From positions 1 to 9,580 of the forward strand of contig JAENXM010000058.1 of the NCBI GenBank assembly GCA_016649525.1: a stretch of DNA of 9,580 nt. Direction: 5' to 3'. Numbering within the stretch: position 1 is the first letter of the stretch; each line of letters opens with the position of its first letter. Source of the DNA: Actinomycetota bacterium. Its GTDB lineage: Bacteria > Actinomycetota > Geothermincolia > Fen-727 > Anoxymicrobiaceae. Under the pieces are notes generated by a model. It was not told where the DNA came from. It saw only the letters and a list, made by a program, of their open reading frames with translations, and did no database searches. The position numbers were made by a program, and so were the translations under genes. Shown piece after piece: positions 1 to 6,578 of the stretch.

Positions 1-408
1 CCATAATACTGATAACGCCTCAAGGAAGAACAGCAGGACATAGACCTGCCAGAGGCGCGTGGTGAACGGCGCCGCGAGTATGATGAAGCCGCGCGCGATG
101 TCGCACCCTATCATCAGCCTGCGGCGGTCCACGCGGTCGCTGATCACAGCGGCTACCGGCCCGCTGAACAGCGCCGGCACGATCCGGAACGCGAGCATCC
201 CCCCGACCGCCAGCGACGAGCCCTTGGCAAGCTGATTAAAGACGAGAGACATCAACGCCAGCGTGGTGACCCAGTCACCCATGCTTGAGACCAGCTGGCC
301 CCAGAACAGCTTCATGAAGTTCTTGTCTTTGACAAGGCTTCCGAATTCCGCCTTTACGTCGCCGACCTGGCTTAGAAGGCCTCCTTCAGACCTGTCGTCG
401 TCACCCAT
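1..408 (-). CDS. MFS family efflux transporter, N-terminal part (runs off the left edge)
   Basis: The minus-strand frame is open for 136 codons from the ATG at 408-406 to base 1, so only the N-terminal third or so of a normal 400-residue transporter is present. About 30 hydrophilic residues are followed by hydrophobic helices near residues 33-57, 66-89, 103-115 and 118-136. The loop after helix 2 reads SDRVDRRRLM (90-99), the MFS motif-A region in the form typical of the EntS/MFS_3 group of drug and siderophore exporters; the GQLVSSMGDW stretch (37-46) in helix 1 also fits. The expected role is proton-driven export of a small molecule across the cytoplasmic membrane; the substrate cannot be told. 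GGAG lies five bases upstream of the ATG and supports this start. The gene is divergent from clpB, with 171 bases between the two starts. Function beyond MFS exporter is inference. Confidence 0.88.
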   Translation of the reverse strand, partial: MGDDDRSEGGLLSQVGDVKAEFGSLVKDKNFMKLFWGQLVSSMGDWVTTLALMSLVFNQLAKGSSLAVGGMLAFRIVPALFSGPVAAVISDRVDRRRLMIGCDIARGFIILAAPFTTRLWQVYVLLFFLEALSVLW

Positions 409-445
409 GTGTACTCCAGGTTATTTCTCGGATGTTTGCGTGAAT

Positions 446-466
446 ATTGTAGTGCAACAGCTGCAC
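446..466 (-). promoter_or_regulatory. possible -10 box and abutting operator for the MFS gene
   Basis: On the minus strand TACAAT (451-446) matches a sigma-70 -10 box and lies about 40 bases upstream of the MFS start. Directly next to it, in the spacer position, is the inverted repeat GTGCA-N5-TGCAC (452-466), the size and symmetry of a small repressor operator. No good -35 box is visible at 17 bases. The assignment rests on position and symmetry only. Confidence 0.3.
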
Positions 467-511
467 CCGCGCTTCGCCACCACCCGGTGTGTTTATTAAG
501 CGAAGGCGGAC

Positions 512-520
512 TGCTATTAT
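512..520 (+). promoter_or_regulatory. possible extended -10 promoter for clpB
   Basis: TGC-TATTAT at 512-520 is an extended -10 element 60 bases upstream of the clpB ATG. The -35 position (492-497, TTTATT, spacer 17) is weak, as is common for extended -10 promoters. I looked for a CIRCE element (HrcA) or a HAIR element (HspR), the usual operators of clpB-type genes, in 409-579 and found neither. Confidence 0.35.
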
Positions 521-579
521 CACTTTGCGGTTAAAAACGGAAGATTCGGGCGCTCGTTATACGGTGCGGGAGGACGGAG

Positions 580-3174
580 ATGATCGATCCGGACAGGCTG
601 ACGGTGAAGGCACAGCAGGCCATGGCCCAGGCGCAGAGTATGGCGCAGGGCATGAGCCACCAGGAGGTGGACGTCGAGCACCTGCTGTACGCGCTGGTGA
701 GCCAGCGGGAAGGCGTGGTGGCGCCGCTCCTGCAGAAGATGGGAGTGAGGCCTGAAGCGCTCGAGGAAAGGGTGCGCGAGGAACTCGAGAAGAGGCCGAA
801 GGTCGAGGGAGCGGAGCGGCAGTATGCGTCGCCGCGCCTCGACAGGGCGCTGGACACGGCCTGGGATATCGCGCAGGGACTCAAGGACGAGTACGTGAGC
901 ACCGAGCACCTGCTGATGGCGATACTGGACGTGGGCGGCCCCGGCTCGCAGGTCCTTTCCGAGTTCGGCGTCAACAGCGACGACGTCCTGCGCGCTCTCG
1001 CCGACATAAGGGGAGCCCAGCGTGTCACGGACCAGAGCCCCGAGGAGAAATACCAGGCTCTCGACAGGTTCACCCGGAACCTTACCTCTGAAGCGCGCAG
1101 GGGAAAGCTGGATCCTGTGATCGGAAGGGACGACGAGATACGGAGGGTCATCCAGGTCCTCTCGAGGAGGACGAAGAACAACCCTGTGCTGATCGGGGAC
1201 CCGGGGGTCGGCAAGACGGCTATCGTGGAGGGGCTGGCGCGGCGTATCGTCGACGGGGACGTTCCGGAGGGCCTGAAGAGCAGGCGCCTCCTGGCTCTGG
1301 ACATCGGGGCGCTAGTCGCCGGGTCCAAGTACAGGGGCGAGTTCGAGGACAGGCTGAAGGCGGTTCTCAAGGAGATCGACAAGTCCGAGGGCGAGATAAT
1401 CCTTTTCATCGACGAGCTTCATGCGCTGGTCGGTGCCGGTGCTGCCGAGGGGGCCGTTGACGCGTCGAACATGTTGAAGCCCGCGCTCGCCCGCGGGGAG
1501 CTCCATGCCATAGGCGCGACGACGCTGGACGAGTACCGTAAGCACGTCGAGAAGGACGCTGCGCTCGAGCGCCGCTTCCAGCCCATCATGGTCCACGAAC
1601 CATCGGTCGAGGACACTATCTCGATATTGAGGGGACTCAAGGAGCGGTACGAGATACACCACGGCGTGCGCATCCAGGACTCCGCCCTCGTCGGTGCGGC
1701 CGTACTCTCCGACCGTTACATCTCCGACCGGTTCCTGCCCGACAAGGCTATCGACCTTATAGACGAGGCGGCGAGCCGGCTCAGGATCGAGATCGACAGC
1801 ATGCCGACGGAAGTCGACGAGGTCGAGCGCAGGATAAGACAGCTCGAGATCGAGCGCGAAGCCCTGAAGAAGGAGAAGGACAAAGCGAGCAGGGACAGGC
1901 TCGAGAAACTCGAGCGGGAGCTCGCCGACCTCTCGGAGGAGAACGAGGAGCTGCTTGCCCACTGGCAGAACGAGAAGGGAGCGATCACCCGCATAAGGGA
2001 GTTGAAGGAGCGGATTGAAGAGCTCAAGTACGAGGAGCAGAAAGCCGAGCGGGAGGGCGACCTCGAGAAGGCGGCCGAGGTGAAGTACGGCACCTTGATC
2101 GAAGCGGAGAGGCAGCTCGAGGAGGAGAACCAGCGGCTCGTCGAGCTCCAGAAGGACCGGAAGATGCTCAAGGAGGAGGTCGACGAGGAGGACGTGGCAG
2201 AGGTCGTCGCAAAGTGGACCGGGATACCGGTCTCGCGCCTCATGGAGGGCGAGGTCCAGAAGCTCGTGCGGATGGAGGAAAGGCTGCGGCGGAGAGTGGT
2301 CGGACAGGAACAGGCTATAGAGACTGTATCCAACGCGATCCGGCGTGCCCGCGCCGGCCTGCAGGACCCGAACAGGCCGATAGGCTCTTTCATATTCCTC
2401 GGGCCTACCGGAGTCGGAAAGACGGAGCTCGCGCGCGCTCTCGCCGAGTTCCTGTTCGATGACGAGAGGGCGATGGTCCGATTGGACATGAGCGAGTACA
2501 TGGAGAAGCATACCGTCTCGCGCCTCATAGGCGCGCCTCCCGGGTACATCGGGTACGAGGAAGGAGGGCAGCTGACCGAGGCGGTGCGGCGCCGCCCTTA
2601 CACAGTCATTCTCCTGGACGAGATAGAGAAGGCCCACGAGGATGTGTTCAACATCCTGCTCCAGATCATGGATGACGGCAGGTTGACCGACGGGCACGGG
2701 CGCACCGTCGACTTCAAGAACTCGGTGGTCATCATGACCTCCAATATCGGCAGCCAGTCGCTGGACACCGTGGATATCCGCGAACGCGAACAGGTGGAGA
2801 GGCGCATAACGGAAGCGCTGAGGGAGAGGTTCCGTCCGGAGTTCCTAAACCGTGTTGACGAGATACTGATCTTCAATGCGCTTACCAGGGAGGACATCAG
2901 GGCCATCGTCGACATACAGGTTGGCCTCCTCAAAGAGCGGCTCACCGACAGGAGAATATCCATTGAACTTACAGACGAGGCAAAGGGGCTGCTTGCGGAT
3001 AAGGGTTTTGATCCTCTCTACGGGGCAAGGCCGTTAAAACGGGTCATACAAAAGGACATCCAGGATGCGCTCGCGCTCAAGATACTGAACGGAGAGGTTG
3101 TAGAAGGTGACAGAGTAGAGGTTGACGCCGGCGACGGGCAGGTCGTTTTCAGGGTAAAAGAGCATTTAGGCTAG
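580..3174 (+). CDS. clpB: ATP-dependent disaggregase ClpB (Hsp100)
   Basis: An 864-residue Hsp100 chaperone of normal length (E. coli ClpB has 857) that pulls polypeptides out of aggregates together with DnaK in the cytoplasm. Order of parts: paired Clp_N repeats (about 1-147); AAA+ domain 1 with Walker A GDPGVGKT (206-213), Walker B LFIDE (D278, E279), pore loop KYRGEF and arginine fingers R331/R332; a long charged coiled-coil M domain (about 412-525), the mark of ClpB as against ClpA/ClpC; AAA+ domain 2 with Walker A GPTGVGKT (608-615), Walker B LLDE (D680, E681), pore loop GYIGYEEGG and the FRPEFLNRVDE arginine-finger region; and a C-terminal small domain. All catalytic residues are present. 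The ATG has purine-rich GGAGG and GGAG just upstream. The internal GTG start that gives E. coli its short form is not available, because the matching Val149 codon is GTC. No dnaK, dnaJ or grpE is in the window. Confidence is very high. Confidence 0.98.
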   Translation: MIDPDRLTVKAQQAMAQAQSMAQGMSHQEVDVEHLLYALVSQREGVVAPLLQKMGVRPEALEERVREELEKRPKVEGAERQYASPRLDRALDTAWDIAQGLKDEYVSTEHLLMAILDVGGPGSQVLSEFGVNSDDVLRALADIRGAQRVTDQSPEEKYQALDRFTRNLTSEARRGKLDPVIGRDDEIRRVIQVLSRRTKNNPVLIGDPGVGKTAIVEGLARRIVDGDVPEGLKSRRLLALDIGALVAGSKYRGEFEDRLKAVLKEIDKSEGEIILFIDELHALVGAGAAEGAVDASNMLKPALARGELHAIGATTLDEYRKHVEKDAALERRFQPIMVHEPSVEDTISILRGLKERYEIHHGVRIQDSALVGAAVLSDRYISDRFLPDKAIDLIDEAASRLRIEIDSMPTEVDEVERRIRQLEIEREALKKEKDKASRDRLEKLERELADLSEENEELLAHWQNEKGAITRIRELKERIEELKYEEQKAEREGDLEKAAEVKYGTLIEAERQLEEENQRLVELQKDRKMLKEEVDEEDVAEVVAKWTGIPVSRLMEGEVQKLVRMEERLRRRVVGQEQAIETVSNAIRRARAGLQDPNRPIGSFIFLGPTGVGKTELARALAEFLFDDERAMVRLDMSEYMEKHTVSRLIGAPPGYIGYEEGGQLTEAVRRRPYTVILLDEIEKAHEDVFNILLQIMDDGRLTDGHGRTVDFKNSVVIMTSNIGSQSLDTVDIREREQVERRITEALRERFRPEFLNRVDEILIFNALTREDIRAIVDIQVGLLKERLTDRRISIELTDEAKGLLADKGFDPLYGARPLKRVIQKDIQDALALKILNGEVVEGDRVEVDAGDGQVVFRVKEHLG

Positions 3175-3194
3175 ACGTCGATGCAGGGCAGAGA

Positions 3195-3674
3195 TCAGCG
3201 GCGCCTTTCGTAGTAAGGCAGCAGTATCACCAGAAGCAAGTAGCCGGCGAGAAGGACCAGCACCGCGATATGTATCGGTATTATCCAGCGTATCTTCGGG
3301 ATGAGCGTCATTATCCCGGTGAAGAGTGCGATTATCAAGAGCGTCACCATAACGCGCTGCCGCCTCGTTTCCATCTCGATACGAGCCCTGTTACTGGGGT
3401 ACGGGATGAAATCCTCGTCATACCCCTCTTCGTGTTCTTCGTAGCTCGATCGGCGTACGTACGGCTCGGGATCGTTTTGGCTGTCGGTTCTCACGTAGTA
3501 CTGCCCCTTTACGCGCGGTTCGTAGTCCCTGGTGCTCAGTGAGAGCGCGGACATCCCCCTGTGAAAGTCGGTGATTGTATCCAGAGGCGAGTCTAACGTC
3601 CTTTGCTTGAGGACCTGGGGCACTATGAGGATACCGGCCCCGATCACCAACAAAGCTAGTAGCAGTATTTCCAA
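3195..3674 (-). CDS. three-helix membrane protein, possibly SepX/GlpR-like (actinobacterial divisome)
   Basis: With the TTG at 3674-3672 as start this is a 159-residue membrane protein. The N-terminal helix (2-22) runs into PQVLKQR. A hydrophilic, acidic and tyrosine-rich middle (about 26-100) follows, then RRQR and two more helices (108-125 and 129-152) and a basic tail YYERRR. The layout, including a helix ending in VPxxLxxR, an LDTITDFHRGMSALS segment and an RRxR-preceded helix pair, resembles the actinobacterial septation proteins SepX (Streptomyces) and GlpR (Corynebacterium, receptor of the gephyrin-like Glp). I recognise this from memory of family shape, not from alignment, so the name is tentative. 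Start choice: GAGGGG lies six bases before this TTG. An ATG at 3725 would add 17 polar residues but has no ribosome site and would lie upstream of the putative transcription start. The gene ends 20 bases from the convergent clpB, with no obvious terminator between them. Confidence 0.72.
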   Translation of the reverse strand: MEILLLALLVIGAGILIVPQVLKQRTLDSPLDTITDFHRGMSALSLSTRDYEPRVKGQYYVRTDSQNDPEPYVRRSSYEEHEEGYDEDFIPYPSNRARIEMETRRQRVMVTLLIIALFTGIMTLIPKIRWIIPIHIAVLVLLAGYLLLVILLPYYERRR

Positions 3675-3701
3675 ATTCAACCCCTCAGTGCCAGGATTGC
3701 T

Positions 3702-3730
3702 ACTATATATTGATGTCGAGCGCATCGTAA
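3702..3730 (-). promoter_or_regulatory. possible promoter for the three-helix membrane protein gene
   Basis: On the minus strand TTACGA (3730-3725) and TATAGT (3707-3702) are separated by 17 bases. Transcription would start near 3695, leaving a leader of about 20 bases with GAGGGG before the TTG at 3674. The -35 match is poor; the -10 match and geometry are good. If correct, this excludes the ATG at 3725 as the start codon. Confidence 0.3.
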
Positions 3731-3830
3731 CATACCAAATAAGGCTAAGCAATAGGCTGGAGAAGAAATTATTAAGGAAAAAACCGGTTGCCGGACCCGC
3801 CCATTTCCGGAAAATGGCTTGTTAAAAGGA

Positions 3831-3960
3831 TATATTAGAGTTCCTATTGTTGATTTTTACATCTAAATTTTTTATAGAAATTTTTGTATTTAACCTATAA
3901 ATATTGATGATTATTTATGCTTTTGTGTTTTTTGGTGAAAAAATCGATTGAAGACATGAT
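3831..3960. other. AT-rich core of the 525-base gap before the LCP gene
   Basis: The stretch 3675-4199 holds no supportable gene. Its core, 3831-3960, has 27 G or C in 130 bases (21 percent), against clearly GC-rich genes on both sides. It includes two direct copies of AAATTTTT (around 3866-3885) and many A and T runs. To its left, 3799-3818 is an imperfect palindrome centred on CCGG. From 3961 to 4147 composition becomes mixed, and translation in all frames gives only short broken peptides. The region could be a promoter or nucleoid-protein binding region for the LCP gene, or the eroded remains of foreign DNA; the sequence alone does not decide. Confidence 0.6.
3850..3878 (+). promoter_or_regulatory. 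possible distal promoter upstream of the LCP gene
   Basis: TTGATT (3850-3855) and TATAGA (3873-3878) are separated by exactly 17 bases. In such AT-rich DNA a match of this quality can occur by chance, and the distance to the LCP start (about 320 bases) is long, so this is only a candidate. Confidence 0.25.
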
Positions 3961-4147
3961 GAACAAATTATACGCCGATGTCGTCTTATAAAGTTGTGTC
4001 CAAGGTTGCTGAAAGAGTTTCTCAAAACGGAGATACCCGTTGTATGTTGAGTGGAAGATGACCTGTATGAATTCCTGGTATGCGCATCATCCATTACATG
4101 CTCGAACCCTTTATTGTAAAATCTGGATTGATGTCTCGGGGGAAGAA

Positions 4148-4165
4148 ACGACGGCTGTGCGTCGT
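4148..4165 (+). promoter_or_regulatory. small inverted repeat next to a TATTATATAA tract before the LCP gene
   Basis: ACGACG (4148-4153) and CGTCGT (4160-4165) form a perfect six-base inverted repeat around GCTGTG. It runs straight into TATTATATAA (4165-4174), which could hold a -10 box 26-35 bases from the ATG. The arrangement suits an operator overlapping a proximal promoter, or a small 5' leader hairpin. No convincing -35 box is seen. Confidence 0.25.
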
Positions 4166-4199
4166 ATTATATAAGACAGTCGAAGTTCTGGAAGGATAG

Positions 4200-5684
4200 A
4201 TGGGAAAGCATTCTGGAAAGAAAATCTCATACTGGGAAGCGCGGAGTCGGCGTAAGGACCTGAGGGCGCGGACCAAGCCTCCCAAGCGCAAGGGGCCGAC
4301 GAATAAGAGGTGGTTGGTCCTCTTCTTACTGATAGGTCTTGTCATCGGGGGTCTCTTTGGTTACTACGCGAAGCCGATCGGGAAGCTGGGCGCGAAGATC
4401 TATCTTGCCATCAAGCAGGGGCAGTGGCAGCCCAAGGGCAAGGAAAAGCAGGAGGTCGCAAAGTCCCTCAACCCCATATCCGAGGACCCGAGCAAGAGCG
4501 TAAACACGCTCGTGCTCGGCAGCGACCTTGGCAGCAATAAGAGGGAAACAGGATGGGCCCGCAGCGACGTCATGATGCTGGTCTGTTTCCAGGAGCGGGA
4601 CAAGAAGGCCGTGGTCATATCGATACCCCGTGATACACGCGTCATGATTCCCGGTCACGGAACAAACAAGGTGAACGCGGCGCACTCCCTTGGGGGGCCC
4701 TCTGCCGCCATAGACACTGTAAAGCAGCTTCTGGGTATCGATGTGAACCACTACGCCAGCATGAACTTCGAGGGATTCAAGCAGATCATAGACACGATCG
4801 GCGGGGTGCCCATACACCTGAACAAGCCGATAAACGACCCGCATGCTGGATACCTTCCCGCGGGAGACCTGCTGCTTGATGGCTGGCAGGCACTCGTGCT
4901 GGTCAGGAGCAGAAAGCTGCCTGGCGGGGACCTCGACAGGATAAAGGCCCAGCAGGCGTTCTTGAAGGCGCTCATAGATAAAGCCTATAAGATGCGAAAC
5001 GTCTGGAAGGCCAAGCAGATGATCGACATCGTCTCGAAGTACTGCCAGATGGATTACTCAGGGGGCGATCTGTTGACGCTCGCGGAGGAAGCGAGAGGCT
5101 TCAAGATTGAAGACGTGCAGTTCGTCACCATCCCGGGCACCCCGAAGAACATCGGCGGGGTCAGCTATTATGTCGTGAACGAGCCGGCGGTTGCGCAGCT
5201 CATCAGTGAGGTCGAGGCCGATACACAGGTCTCCCCGGACATGATGGCGGACCTTCAGCGATTTGAGGCGGGGAGTCAGAGCAGGGTGGAGGAGCTGTAC
5301 GGTCCGGACGCGGACGTCATTACCGTGGTGGGCGGTGCAAAGAAGAGCACCTGGGCGGTACCGGTGGTTGCGGAGGAGTTGAGGCTTCTCGGGCACGAGA
5401 AGGTATCCGAGGGTGGCCTTTCGAAACAGGTCCACACGCAGACGACGGTCTACTACCGAGGAGAGGCAAAGAAAGCCTGCGAGAATCTCAAGAAGTCCGT
5501 GCCCGAGTTAGCGGACGCGGTCGAGGTGCAGAACGATCAGGTCGCGATACAGTACAACTCCCCATTGGTCGTCGTGCTGGGACCCGACTTCGTCACGCCG
5601 AACATAATCTCCATATACGGAAGGACCGTAAAGCCCGCGCTACAGCTCGACAACCTGGGAAAACCGGTAAAGTCTTTCACGTAG
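4200..5684 (+). CDS. LytR-CpsA-Psr (LCP) family cell-wall glycopolymer ligase with LytR_C domain
   Basis: A 494-residue membrane protein that should transfer undecaprenyl-linked glycopolymers onto peptidoglycan outside the cell membrane. A basic cytoplasmic N-terminus (1-37) precedes one transmembrane helix (38-56). The LCP domain spans about 98-260, with the family's VLGSD, ARSDVMMLV (120-128, R121 and D123), SIPRDTRV (141-148, R144/D145), NKVNAAHSLGG (156-166), IGGV (200-203), and DLDRIKAQQAF (244-254), the arginine/aspartate set that holds the pyrophosphate and metal. A LytR_C domain follows (about 371-460), starting DVITVVGGAKKSTWAVPVVAEELRLLG in overall shape and ending in QYNSPLVVVLG, plus a 35-residue tail. 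The combination LCP plus LytR_C is common in Actinomycetota. GGAAGG lies four bases from the ATG. The gene stands alone on the plus strand and its stop lies 15 bases from the stop of the convergent gene, so it is monocistronic. Which polymer it ligates is not visible; no glycopolymer synthesis genes are nearby. Confidence 0.93.
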   Translation: MGKHSGKKISYWEARSRRKDLRARTKPPKRKGPTNKRWLVLFLLIGLVIGGLFGYYAKPIGKLGAKIYLAIKQGQWQPKGKEKQEVAKSLNPISEDPSKSVNTLVLGSDLGSNKRETGWARSDVMMLVCFQERDKKAVVISIPRDTRVMIPGHGTNKVNAAHSLGGPSAAIDTVKQLLGIDVNHYASMNFEGFKQIIDTIGGVPIHLNKPINDPHAGYLPAGDLLLDGWQALVLVRSRKLPGGDLDRIKAQQAFLKALIDKAYKMRNVWKAKQMIDIVSKYCQMDYSGGDLLTLAEEARGFKIEDVQFVTIPGTPKNIGGVSYYVVNEPAVAQLISEVEADTQVSPDMMADLQRFEAGSQSRVEELYGPDADVITVVGGAKKSTWAVPVVAEELRLLGHEKVSEGGLSKQVHTQTTVYYRGEAKKACENLKKSVPELADAVEVQNDQVAIQYNSPLVVVLGPDFVTPNIISIYGRTVKPALQLDNLGKPVKSFT

Positions 5685-5699
5685 GACCCCTGCGAGTTT

Positions 5700-6374
5700 T
5701 TATTTACCACCGCCCGCGGGAGGAGCGGGCGGGCAAAGCGATATCGATATCTCCCCTTCGCACTCAGCCTGAGCAAGCGTCTCCACTTCCGCGGGCGAGA
5801 CAAGGACGGTTATGCGTTCGGCGCCCTGCGTTTCCTGTGCTCCGTCCGAGGGGCTGCTTGCGCCCGCGCTGAGAATAACCCTGTCGCGAAGGATCGTCCT
5901 TGTCCGCGGCGGGTCGCCGGATGTGGCAAGGACGTCCACCCGGTCTCCGGGGCGGAGTTCGTGGCCTGCCGCGGAGCGCCCGGGCTGTAGCGAATATGCC
6001 CGCATGTTCTCGGGAATCCTGGAGGCGAGCGCCGAGCCTGTGTTCCGCCCGTAGATAGAGGATCGGGTGAAAGGTTCTCCCTTCCCGATGAATCTGAGCG
6101 CCCTGCCGCCTTTGATGTGAACGGGGTTCTTTATGGTCCCGGGGACCAGGTATCCGTCCGGTATCTTCTTGAAGCCGATCATGTCACCGCGAATGAGTTC
6201 GCCGATCTCGATGTCGCGGCGCGCTGTCGGGACATCCAGGAGCGGCCCGCCCCCCTTCGCCCTGAGCAGGGTTGAAAGGTACCCGAGCAACAGGAGGCCT
6301 GCGATTGTAGCGAAGGCTATCCCGAGCGCGGTGTTGAGCCCCGGTCGTGTTCGTAGCCAGTTGTTGAGCTTCAT
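5700..6374 (-). CDS. cpaB: CpaB/RcpC-type SAF-domain protein (Flp/Tad pilus assembly)
   Basis: A 224-residue protein from the ATG at 6374. One membrane helix (about 14-34) is followed by an extracytoplasmic SAF domain containing ARRDIEIGELI, the PDGYLVPGTI segment and KGGRALRFIGKGEPF. The second CpaB half reads ENMRAYSL, ELRPGDRVDVLAT, RTILRDRVILSAG and ITVLVSPAEVETL. These are diagnostic of the CpaB/RcpC family, which lines or gates the secretin channel in Tad/Flp pilus machines and may bind peptidoglycan through its SAF fold. The tail, PPAPPAGGGK, is encoded by a GC-rich palindrome. A TTG at 6410 is in frame, but a strong promoter puts transcription start at about 6412, so I prefer the ATG with a leader of about 38 bases even though its ribosome site is weak. 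No other pilus genes (secretin, ATPase, TadZ, prepilin) are adjacent, so it is an orphan here and presumably works with a cluster elsewhere. Confidence 0.86.
   Translation of the reverse strand: MKLNNWLRTRPGLNTALGIAFATIAGLLLLGYLSTLLRAKGGGPLLDVPTARRDIEIGELIRGDMIGFKKIPDGYLVPGTIKNPVHIKGGRALRFIGKGEPFTRSSIYGRNTGSALASRIPENMRAYSLQPGRSAAGHELRPGDRVDVLATSGDPPRTRTILRDRVILSAGASSPSDGAQETQGAERITVLVSPAEVETLAQAECEGEISISLCPPAPPAGGGK
5710..5732. terminator. perfect 8-bp GC-rich stem between the convergent LCP and cpaB-like genes
   Basis: CCGCCCGC (5710-5717) and GCGGGCGG (5725-5732) form a perfect stem with a 7-base loop, placed 26 bases after the LCP stop and inside the last codons of the cpaB-like gene. The T-rich tract (5697-5705, plus strand) is on the 5' side, so it is not a canonical intrinsic terminator in either direction. 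It may still stop polymerase or protect the 3' ends of two convergent transcripts. Confidence 0.3.
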
Positions 6375-6418
6375 GATGGTCGGATCGTCCCGGAGAGTAC
6401 AGCAATACAAGCTAAATC

Positions 6419-6446
6419 AGTATAGCAGCTTTTTGCCTGGTGTCAA
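6419..6446 (-). promoter_or_regulatory. strong sigma-70-type promoter for the cpaB-like gene
   Basis: On the minus strand a perfect TTGACA (6446-6441) is followed after 16 bases by TATACT (6424-6419), which is preceded by TGC to give an extended -10. Transcription would begin near 6412, with a leader of about 38 bases to the ATG at 6374. This is the best promoter match in the window. Its -35 box lies 16 bases from the edge of the long inverted repeat at 6463. Confidence 0.72.
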
Positions 6447-6462
6447 ATGTCAGCAAAATGCG

Positions 6463-6547
6463 AAAATGGGGTCAGGCACTTTTTTGCATCATACTCTTTA
6501 GCCCGGCCTCTCAGGCCGGGATGCAAAAGAGTGCCTGACCCCATTTT
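6463..6547. repeat. 85-base near-perfect inverted repeat (MITE/REP-like element) with a nested hairpin
   Basis: The left arm 6463-6490 and right arm 6520-6547 are 28 bases each and complementary at 27 positions; the one mismatch is T6481 against G6529, which could form a wobble pair in RNA. The core of the arm is ATGGGGTCAGGCACT. The 29-base interval holds a second hairpin with stem CCCGGCCT/AGGCCGGG (6502-6509 and 6513-6520) and a CTC loop. From memory, the GGGGTCAGGCAC motif recurs in many bacterial genomes near REP-associated tyrosine transposases (Y1/IS200-like); I did not check this. No transposase is encoded here, so the element would be non-autonomous. It lies between the cpaB-like promoter and a truncated small gene. 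Confidence 0.85.
6496..6521 (+). repeat. REP copy 1 (inside the 85-base element)
   Basis: A 26-base unit starting CTTTAGCCCGGCC and ending AGGCCGGGA is repeated without mismatch at 6718-6743. It forms an 8-bp stem with a 3-base CTC loop, and its short unpaired 5' lead CTTTAG resembles the conserved head of REP sequences recognised by Y1 REP transposases. Its last bases overlap the right arm of the larger inverted repeat, which suggests nested insertion or a composite element. Confidence 0.75.
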
Positions 6548-6578
6548 TGTGTCACAGGGGCCTGCTAACATCCAGGCC

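Noticed and set aside
263..499. Plus-strand 78-codon frame over the start of the MFS gene
   Set aside because: It is antisense to the clear MFS coding sequence, has no ribosome site and no recognisable protein features.
531..2963. Several long open frames antisense to clpB (for example 1312-2697 and 1716-2549 on the minus strand)
   Set aside because: They are products of the GC-rich codon bias of clpB. The peptides are Ser/Arg- or Leu-rich with no domain signatures, and clpB explains every base.
3175..3194. Terminator between convergent clpB and the membrane-protein gene
   Set aside because: Only 20 bases are available, with no stem followed by a T-run on either strand.
3799..3818. Imperfect palindrome centred on CCGG as an intrinsic terminator or riboswitch stem
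   Set aside because: The pairing needs bulges, there is no T-run, and no known riboswitch core is visible around it.
3978..4061. 27-codon frame starting MSSYKVVSKVAERV in the gap before the LCP gene
   Set aside because: The residues look protein-like, but there is no ribosome site, the frame is very short and neighbouring frames are broken. It may be eroded coding DNA, which I mention only as part of the gap.
4094..4345. Minus-strand 83-codon frame over the LCP start
   Set aside because: It overlaps the LCP coding start on the other strand, is rich in Arg and Leu, and shows no motif.
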